Source: Bacteroidota bacterium
Lineage (GTDB): Bacteria; Bacteroidota; Ignavibacteria; Ignavibacteriales; Ignavibacteriaceae
Length of the DNA: 64,000 nucleotides
Direction of reading: 5' to 3'
Assembly: GCA_021824565.1 (NCBI GenBank)
Contig: JAKAKL010000083.1
Coordinates: 62,001 to 126,000, forward strand
In this document: in pieces, positions 57,168 through 64,000 of the stretch
Position numbering within the stretch: position 1 is the first letter of the stretch
Layout of the letters: each line of letters opens with the position of its first letter
Notes under the pieces: model-generated
Database searches by the model: none
The model's input: only the letters and a program-made list of their open reading frames with translations
What the model was told of the DNA's origin: nothing
Program-made: the position numbers and the translations under genes

Positions 57168-58670
57168 TTACAGTTTGCTCAAATAATCGATAAGCAAACG
57201 CACGCCGAAGCCAGTCATAAATTTTTTTGTGTAGTTATTATAATTATGAGCAATCGCAGGTCCGGCAATATCGAGGTGCGCCCAGGGAATTTTCTTATCG
57301 ACAAAGTTCTCTAAGAATTTCGCCGCTGAAATTGCTCCTCCCCATCTGCCTCCAAGATTCTTCACGTCAGCAACCTCGCTTTTATTCAGCATGTTATAAT
57401 CGTCCCACAAAGGCAAGCGCCAAACCCGCTCGTGCGTGCTGATTCCAGAGCTATATAAATTTTCTGCAAAAGAATCATTCTTTGTAAAGAGACCAGCCAC
57501 AAATTCACCAAGGGCAACGACGCACGCTCCTGTAAGAGTTGCAAGATCAATAATCGCATCCGGCTTTTGCTTCGAGGCATAATCAAGCGCATCAGCTAAG
57601 ATGATCCTTCCTTCGGCGTCGGTATTATCAACTTCTATGCTTTTACCCGAAGCCGTGATAATAATATCTCCCGGTCGCATTGAATTTCCAGATACCATAT
57701 TTTCGACTGTAGGAATTAGTCCAAGTAAATTCACGGGCAGCTTTGCCTTTGCGGCACTAAGAATTGTTCCCGCAACAACAGCAGCGCCGGACATATCGGC
57801 TTTCATTTCCCACATATCTGCTGCCGGCTTTATTGAGATGCCGCCTGAATCAAATGTAACACCTTTACCGACAAGCGCAATCTTCTTTTTTGCTTTCTTG
57901 TTTTTAATCGTGCCGGAATATTCAAGCACTAAAAATCTCGGAGGATTCGCGCTCCCTTTCCCCACAGCCATTACGCCGCCCATTTTTCTTTTCTGAATTT
58001 CGGTCTCATTAAATATTTTTATCTTTACGCCGGCTTTCTTTAGTTCTGCCGAAATTCTATTTGATAAAACAGCCGGAGTTAATTTTTCTGCCGGTTCGTT
58101 CTGTAAGTCTTTGGTAAACTTAATGCCTTCATAAATTATCCTGGCATTATTTATTGCTGAATTTAATTTCTTATTGTTTTCAGCGTAAAAATTAATAGCG
58201 AGATTTTTCAGAGCTTGCTTTTCAGCTTTATAATAATCAAAGGAATAATTCCCGAGTAAAACTCCTTCAATAAAAGTTTGGTAAAAATATTCTTCGTTGT
58301 AAAAATATTTTTTAAATGATTCATATTTAGGAATAAAAATATGCAGGTTTTTCAACAACTCATTTTGCATAGAAGGGATAAGTCCGGCAAGATGGTTTCT
58401 AAAATAATCCGGTGAGAACGAATCGTCAATTTTAACTTTTGAAATAATTATTTCGTCCGGCTTACCATCGGGCTTATGGACAATAATTTCAGTTCCGCTT
58501 TTCGCTAAAAATGTTTTCCCTTGAAGTTCGGTAATCTTTACTCCAAGAACGCTTGCAAGGTTGTTGAGGCTTTTGTCTATTTTTTTTTCGTCAATTAAAT
58601 ATCTAATACAAACTGAAAGAGGCTTGTAATAAATCTTTTTTGACGACTGAGTTATTGTCAGATTAAACAT
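57168..58670 (-). CDS. pepA: Leucyl aminopeptidase (M17)
   Basis: VGKGVTFDSGGISIKPAADMWEMKADMSGAA...VDNTDAEGRIILADAL. Confidence 0.96.
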   Translation of the reverse strand: MFNLTITQSSKKIYYKPLSVCIRYLIDEKKIDKSLNNLASVLGVKITELQGKTFLAKSGTEIIVHKPDGKPDEIIISKVKIDDSFSPDYFRNHLAGLIPSMQNELLKNLHIFIPKYESFKKYFYNEEYFYQTFIEGVLLGNYSFDYYKAEKQALKNLAINFYAENNKKLNSAINNARIIYEGIKFTKDLQNEPAEKLTPAVLSNRISAELKKAGVKIKIFNETEIQKRKMGGVMAVGKGSANPPRFLVLEYSGTIKNKKAKKKIALVGKGVTFDSGGISIKPAADMWEMKADMSGAAVVAGTILSAAKAKLPVNLLGLIPTVENMVSGNSMRPGDIIITASGKSIEVDNTDAEGRIILADALDYASKQKPDAIIDLATLTGACVVALGEFVAGLFTKNDSFAENLYSSGISTHERVWRLPLWDDYNMLNKSEVADVKNLGGRWGGAISAAKFLENFVDKKIPWAHLDIAGPAIAHNYNNYTKKFMTGFGVRLLIDYLSKL

Positions 58671-58672
58671 TT

Positions 58673-59671
58673 TTATTCCTTTGAATTTTCAATATATTTT
58701 TCAGCCCTGCTTAAAATTTTCGGCAGCATATCATTCAACTTATAATTTAATATTCTTGCGCCGGCAGCATTGATATGTCCTCCGCCTCCGAACTCAGCAG
58801 CGAGTTTATTAACAGCGATATTTCCCTTTGATCTAAAACTGACTTTAAATCCTTCTTTCAACTCTATGAATAAGAGTCCGATTTTAACGCCTTCTACTGA
58901 TAGAGAATAATTTACAAAGCTGTCCGTATCCGATTCAAAGGCGTTAGTTGATGTAAAATCTTCTCTGCTTAGTTTCATGAAGCCAATTTGATTTCCTTCG
59001 CCGTATAACTGCATTGAATTCAAAGCGCGTCCCATTAATTTTATTTTGCTGAATTTACTTTGATCATAAATTTTATCGTACACTTCGTTAGGCTTTACAT
59101 CGTGCTGGATCAACTCTCCTGCAATTTGATGTATTTCTGGAGTTGTTCTTTCAAATCTAAATGAGCCCGTATCTGTCATGATTGCTGCATAAATTGGATA
59201 TGCTGTTTGACGGTCTAGAGGAACTATGTTTGTCTTTTTTATTAGATCAAAAATAATTTGACCGGTTGCGCTGTATTCCTGATCGACAAATTTATAAGTA
59301 ACAAAGTCTTCCGGTTCCTGATGATGATCAATACAGATTTTTATTCTGTCTGACTCATTAAAATACTTCTGCATGCTGACGGTTCTATCCGAGCGGTTAA
59401 AGTCAACTGCGAATAATACATCAACATGCTTGAATAATTTAGTATGTCTTGCCGCATCAAATTTTTGGATCTGTTTATCTTCATCTAAAAATTCGAGGTT
59501 GTATGGAGTAACGCTGTGATTAATTATATAAATTTCTTTGCCAAGTTTTTTGAGAATAAAATATAGAGCTATCTCAGAGCCTATCGCATCGGCATCGGGA
59601 TTTACATGGGTGGTTATAAGAAAAGAATTATTCTTAGTTAATATTTCTTTAAGAAGATTAAAATCTATCAT
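58673..59671 (-). CDS. DHH family phosphoesterase, NrnA-like (oligoribonuclease/pAp phosphatase)
   Basis: LITTHVNPDADAIGSEIALY...CIDHHQEPEDF...AAEFGGGGHINAAGA. Confidence 0.94.
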   Translation of the reverse strand: MIDFNLLKEILTKNNSFLITTHVNPDADAIGSEIALYFILKKLGKEIYIINHSVTPYNLEFLDEDKQIQKFDAARHTKLFKHVDVLFAVDFNRSDRTVSMQKYFNESDRIKICIDHHQEPEDFVTYKFVDQEYSATGQIIFDLIKKTNIVPLDRQTAYPIYAAIMTDTGSFRFERTTPEIHQIAGELIQHDVKPNEVYDKIYDQSKFSKIKLMGRALNSMQLYGEGNQIGFMKLSREDFTSTNAFESDTDSFVNYSLSVEGVKIGLLFIELKEGFKVSFRSKGNIAVNKLAAEFGGGGHINAAGARILNYKLNDMLPKILSRAEKYIENSKE

Positions 59672-59911
59672 TACACAGCTTCTTTATTTAAGAGAATTTA
59701 TTATTCATAAAATTAAGGTGTTAAGATAGAAAAATTTTTATTCCTATAAAATTGTCTTGTGTGATTATGCAGTCTATTAAAATAGGCTCATATAACCTTA
59801 TTAGCATGAGAGATTTTTATTGCTTCTTAAAAAATGTATAGTTAGCTTGCTAACAGCATCCGGTACATTCAGTATTAACTAAATATTTCTCAATAACTAT
59901 TAGGAGGTTCT

Positions 59912-60337
59912 ATGGATAAGAAAAAGTTCATCATTGCTTTCGTAGTTGTTTTTGTTTTGCTGGAAATTATGGGCTATCTGATCAACAATGTTTTTCTCAT
60001 GTCGACTTACGAAGCAAACAAAGCTGCATTCAGACCTATGCAGGATATTATGTCCAAAATGTGGATTATGTATATAACAGACATAATATGGGCATTCTTC
60101 TTTGTTTTCTTTTTCGTAAAGGGATATGAAAATAAAGGTCTTGGCGAAGGCATCAGGTTTGGTGTTTACATGGGACTGTTCTTCTGCCTTGTGAATGCTT
60201 ACTCAGCTTACGTCGTTTATCCGGTGCAGTATTCACTTACATTTCTTTCGTTTGTATACGGTTTAATTGAAATGATAATTCTTGGTATTGCAATAAGCTT
60301 AATATACAAACCCTCGCCCGCCGCTGCTGCAGCTTAA
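59912..60337 (+). CDS. Small integral membrane protein, function unknown
   Basis: 141 aa, about 4 TM; AGGAGG upstream of ATG. Confidence 0.7.
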   Translation: MDKKKFIIAFVVVFVLLEIMGYLINNVFLMSTYEANKAAFRPMQDIMSKMWIMYITDIIWAFFFVFFFVKGYENKGLGEGIRFGVYMGLFFCLVNAYSAYVVYPVQYSLTFLSFVYGLIEMIILGIAISLIYKPSPAAAAA

Positions 60338-60357
60338 TACTTAGTAAGAAATTAATA

Positions 60358-60390
60358 CCGGGAACAATTTAAAACTGTTCCCGGCTTTTA
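60358..60390 (+). terminator. Intrinsic terminator
   Basis: CCGGGAACA-atttaaaac-TGTTCCCGG CTTTTAT. Confidence 0.8.
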
Positions 60391-60437
60391 TGAAGTCAAT
60401 TATGAAATGTACTTCTTCTGAGGAAAAACGCTCGCGG

Positions 60438-61169
60438 TTAAAACGTAAAGGAAACCTCCATAGCATATCTTTGAACCATATAACTGTTAAATTTAATGCC
60501 GTTATCATTAGGAGAAAAACTGTAATCCAAAATGCTTCGTGGATTATAGTACAGCGCAACTCCCAATATTGATCTTCCAAAATCAATATAGAAAGACGGC
60601 TTAAATGAAAATGGAATAATTGAAATTATTCCAATACCGTTTCTTTGAAAATATCCGCCGCTCAGAATTCCAACTGTGCCTCCAATATCTACAATACCAA
60701 CCTGAAATCTTGCTACAGCTGCATATCCATTGCCAAACACAAAAGTATAATCAGCCGCAAGGTCCATAGAAAAGAGATCTATCGTTGCCACATAATAAGT
60801 AACCTCGTTTGTGGTATCGCTGACAAGCCTTGTTTTAATAGTATCAACTTCGTTGCCCGCACCAAATCCCACCATAAATGCGCCTACAAGCGAAAGATTA
60901 ATTTCATTATTCTCATCGAAAACTAATTTACCGAGATTGCCAAGCATATAGTCATTGCTGTAAAAAATTCCTTTCTGAAAATATTTTGCCGCACCCGCAG
61001 AGTCGGAAAAAGTTAAATGGGTCGTAAGATAACCGACAGAAGAGAAAGAAGTTTTCCGGTTATATGTTATATAATCTCCCCAGGCGCTGGTTTGTCCAAA
61101 ATTAATTTCATTGCACAAAACTATTAGAAATACTGCCGCCAATAATCTAAAGTAAAATTTGCTCTTCAT
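60438..61169 (-). CDS. Hypothetical outer-membrane beta-barrel protein
   Basis: MKSKFYFRLLAAVFLIVLCNEINFGQ signal; C-terminal YAMEVSFTF; ORF-track start 61211 trimmed. Confidence 0.68.
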   Translation of the reverse strand: MKSKFYFRLLAAVFLIVLCNEINFGQTSAWGDYITYNRKTSFSSVGYLTTHLTFSDSAGAAKYFQKGIFYSNDYMLGNLGKLVFDENNEINLSLVGAFMVGFGAGNEVDTIKTRLVSDTTNEVTYYVATIDLFSMDLAADYTFVFGNGYAAVARFQVGIVDIGGTVGILSGGYFQRNGIGIISIIPFSFKPSFYIDFGRSILGVALYYNPRSILDYSFSPNDNGIKFNSYMVQRYAMEVSFTF

Positions 61170-61250
61170 TTGATAACTCCAATAATTTAAAAAAATTCTG
61201 TAATCATACATTGAGAGAAAATATTTTTTTTAATTCTCTCTTCCTGATCC

Positions 61251-61284
61251 CGAACATGAACTTGCACTTGAACATGAACTTACC
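61251..61284. repeat. Hexanucleotide short tandem repeat (TGAACT/TGAACA)
   Basis: CGAACA TGAACT TGCACT TGAACA TGAACT TACC. Confidence 0.7.
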
Positions 61285-62711
61285 TATTTACGTATAAACA
61301 CAAACGATCCTCCTCCTTCGTCGCCTGCCTGGGTAATAGCGCCGTACTCCGGAGTTTGCCCGGTTGGTGAATTATTTATTACCGCGTCTTTAATATTATA
61401 AAACAACGTTTCTGCGGAGAGATATTTATTCTGATTCTCTTTTAACCTCTCAATAATATATTTGACAAACACACTTTTATCGGGAACCGTAGTTAAAGCT
61501 CCGCTAGTCATGGCTTTTCTGCTTGGTATATCATAAATTTTTCTTATTGATACCGGAGCGTTCGTCATTATTTCTCTGGTCTTGAAAATAGCCCCGCCGA
61601 AGCAAGCATCGGATACAAGCAAAGTGTGTTTCGATTTTATGCCAAGGATATAATCTCTTATATTATCGTTCGAGAGCCATTCTGATTTATCGCCTGTCGT
61701 AGCATCGCTAGGAAGCCAAAACCCTTGCTGAAGAGTTGTGTCCCATACTCCATGCCCAGCATAAAAAATTAATAAGTTATCTATGCTGGTAATTTTTTTA
61801 GATAAGTTATCTAAAGTCTTAATTATCTTGGCTCGATTAGGATTCTCAAGCAAAATGATGTTTGATTTATCAAACGTGTAATCCTCTGTAAGCGTATTAG
61901 CCAGCGCTTTAGCGTCAGGGATAGGATTGCTAAGATCAGAAATTGTAACATCATTATAATTTTGATTTGCAATAAGCAGTGCGTAAAATTTTCCTGCAGT
62001 TACTATTTCCTGCTGCGGCGATATATTATTTTCGGCGCCTACGGTAAAATACTGCTGTGCAACATTCCCAAACTTATCTATCGCCTTAAGTTTTATCGTG
62101 TCTGGTAAATTTTTATACGCGAGTTCAAATCTGCCTGCTGAATCAAGTCTCAGAGGAACGTCATCAACCCAGCTTCCGTATAAGCCAGATAAATCTGTAA
62201 TGCTTCCGGTGATCTTATATAGCGAATCAACTTTGTTTGCAATTTGAATTACATTTATACCGCGGCTCTTTAGAGAAGAAGTAATGTTTATTTCAGGCGG
62301 CGTAACGTCGGCGTTTTTATCCTGAAATACTGTTACAATTTTCTTTACGACATGCCCCATTCTATCAGTGGCTTCGATTTCAATATTGTTTGTACCTGAT
62401 TTAAGCTTAACACTTGCCAAGAATTTATTGTTTGTATAAATATCCGGCGCCTTTCCGTCAATTAACAATGAAACATTTTTTTTGTTATCTAAAATCATTC
62501 CTGTAATGTTAATCGTCGAGTCTTTTGAATAAACGGGAAGCTCTTTAATTACATTAGGCTGTGGAAAATTAATAGCTAGTTCCGTAGGAAGCGTGTCTGA
62601 CGCAGTTAATGAAACCTGCAATGTAATCCTGCTGCTTTTAATATCAAGCTGCTGAGCGAAAACTGCAGCCGTAAAAAAGAAGAAAATTATAATAGCAAAT
62701 CTTCTTTTCAT
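61284..62711 (-). CDS. Secreted caspase-like (peptidase C14) protein with N-terminal Ig-like region
   Basis: YALLIANQNYNDVTISDLSNPIPDAKALANTL...LLIFYAGHGVWD (catalytic His)...TLLVSDACFGGAIF (catalytic Cys); signal peptide FFFFTAAVFAQ. Confidence 0.9.
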   Translation of the reverse strand: MKRRFAIIIFFFFTAAVFAQQLDIKSSRITLQVSLTASDTLPTELAINFPQPNVIKELPVYSKDSTINITGMILDNKKNVSLLIDGKAPDIYTNNKFLASVKLKSGTNNIEIEATDRMGHVVKKIVTVFQDKNADVTPPEINITSSLKSRGINVIQIANKVDSLYKITGSITDLSGLYGSWVDDVPLRLDSAGRFELAYKNLPDTIKLKAIDKFGNVAQQYFTVGAENNISPQQEIVTAGKFYALLIANQNYNDVTISDLSNPIPDAKALANTLTEDYTFDKSNIILLENPNRAKIIKTLDNLSKKITSIDNLLIFYAGHGVWDTTLQQGFWLPSDATTGDKSEWLSNDNIRDYILGIKSKHTLLVSDACFGGAIFKTREIMTNAPVSIRKIYDIPSRKAMTSGALTTVPDKSVFVKYIIERLKENQNKYLSAETLFYNIKDAVINNSPTGQTPEYGAITQAGDEGGGSFVFIRK

Positions 62712-62758
62712 TTTTTAACCTCTCACATAATTATTAAAATCATTCATAATATTATAAC

Positions 62759-63928
62759 TTATTTACTTGATGTTGCTACTCTAAAACCAATATCACTGCT
62801 GCGCCCGTAAGGCTTGTAAAAACTTCGGACAGTCGCTCTTACTCCAAAAGCTGTGTTGTACCACGATCCACCTCTTATTACTTTGTACAAACCCAGCCAC
62901 GGACCAATCGGGTCAATATATTTGCTATGGAAATAATAATTGCTTGCGTACCAGTCCTGACACCATTCCCAAACGTTGCCGCTCATATCATACAATCCTA
63001 TTTTATTCGGATCATAATTACCTATTCTTGTTGTGGTGGCGTTTGAGTTCCCTTCTAACTGTTTATCATTAACTACTTTTTGATATCCGTTAAAATTTAT
63101 GTCTTCAATCTTTGCAGAATTTTTTCCATCGCCAAAACGAACTTTATCTCCCATTTCTCTTGCGGCGTATTCCCATTCAGCCTCGGTGGGAAGTCGAAAA
63201 CCATAGTACTTGCAAAACTCGTATGCGCCATACCATGTAACTCCCACTGCGGGATTATATTCTTTCCCTTCCTGAGTATCCCAGACAAATCCTAAACCAG
63301 CAGGTTTTTTTATAAGGCCATCTTTATTCGGAAAAATCATCGGCTCGCCTTTGTACTCACCGGATTTCACAAGATCGCTGCCGTATACTTGTAGGAATGC
63401 AGCGTATTGAATATTAGTAATTTCATATTCACCGATAGAATAATCATTTAATTTTACTTGATGAAGAAACTCTTCATTTGAGCTGCCTTCGCGAAATTGA
63501 TCGCCCATAGTAAATATTCCGCCTTTTATGTGAATTGTTTCAATATAGCCTGGGGCTCCTATAACGTTGCCCGAGAGATCAAAAACAAAATTGTTTCCTA
63601 TTAGCTGAAGCCCTTCATCCAACGGCGTCCAGTATATTACTTTTCCTAAACCGGTTGGTACTTTATTTCCAACATCTCCCCATATCTTTTGCGGTATAAT
63701 GGAAAAATTATTTCCGCCGTCATTTGAAACACGGAGCTTTATTTTCAAAATGTCGCTCGCTCTTCCGCCGGATATATCATAAAATATTTTTACTGTATCG
63801 GAGCTTTGCACAATTCTTAAATTCTGAAATGTTTGAGAATAAGAATTAAAACTAAAAGCAGAGAATGCTGCGAAAGCGAACAAAATTCTCATCACAAATC
63901 CTGCTTTATTCTTGTCTAATTTTATCAT
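62759..63928 (-). CDS. Secreted SUMF1/formylglycine-generating-enzyme-like protein
   Basis: IKGGIFTMGDQFREGSSNEEFLHQVKLNDYSIGEYEITNIQYAAFLQ...YGFRLPTEAEWEYAAR...LYDMSGNVWEWCQDWY...VIRGGSWYNTAFGVRATVRSFY...DIGFRVATS. Confidence 0.93.
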   Translation of the reverse strand: MIKLDKNKAGFVMRILFAFAAFSAFSFNSYSQTFQNLRIVQSSDTVKIFYDISGGRASDILKIKLRVSNDGGNNFSIIPQKIWGDVGNKVPTGLGKVIYWTPLDEGLQLIGNNFVFDLSGNVIGAPGYIETIHIKGGIFTMGDQFREGSSNEEFLHQVKLNDYSIGEYEITNIQYAAFLQVYGSDLVKSGEYKGEPMIFPNKDGLIKKPAGLGFVWDTQEGKEYNPAVGVTWYGAYEFCKYYGFRLPTEAEWEYAAREMGDKVRFGDGKNSAKIEDINFNGYQKVVNDKQLEGNSNATTTRIGNYDPNKIGLYDMSGNVWEWCQDWYASNYYFHSKYIDPIGPWLGLYKVIRGGSWYNTAFGVRATVRSFYKPYGRSSDIGFRVATSSK

Positions 63929-64000
63929 ATTTAATCCGTCTTTCGTTTATTGGATTTATTATTATTAAAATCTTTATTCGTGCGAAATTTCTACAAGGAT

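Noticed and set aside
61284-63928. SUMF1-like gene as T9SS GldK/GldJ component
   Set aside because: No lipobox Cys and no gldL/M/N neighbours; paired with a caspase-like gene instead.

Overview
The gene content looks like a Bacteroidota/Ignavibacteriota-type chromosome: low GC, T9SS-type C-terminal sorting domains, CarboxypepD_reg/TonB proteins, LolCDE and many secreted beta-barrels or lipoproteins. Taxonomy is inference from gene content only. Most of the window is ordinary housekeeping: glnE, recR-ybaB, psd-pssA, purS-purQ, two tatA, gatA, purA, aroB-aroK, a SurA/PpiD-type PPIase, Crp/Fnr, PHP, ribH, ABC-F, ROK kinase, rsmA, PAP2, ubiE/menG, rdgB, trpB2, lolCDE-like genes, pepA and nrnA-like. 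No tRNA, rRNA or CRISPR was recognised. Points that deserve a second look: (1) a LacI regulator with two perfect TGTAAACGTTTACA palindromes upstream of a CBM9-like/TonB/secreted-protein locus whose last gene runs off the window and is missing from the ORF track; (2) a divergent PurC (SAICAR synthetase)-fold protein that appears to have lost catalytic motifs, upstream of psd-pssA-purS-purQ; (3) a 350-bp TIR-bounded, nested-palindrome element; (4) a repeat-rich relic island at about 49.7-53.9 kb holding a 54-aa tyrosine-recombinase N-terminal fragment absent from the ORF track, a PIN-type toxin that looks frameshifted, triloop-hairpin arrays, REP-like palindromes and a 21/42-bp minisatellite; (5) a second 21-bp minisatellite and several 7-bp and 6-bp short tandem repeats; (6) a secreted SUMF1/FGE-like + caspase-like + outer-membrane protein gene cluster; (7) probable rare ATT and CTG start codons. 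All homology calls are from reading protein motifs by eye. No database search was run.
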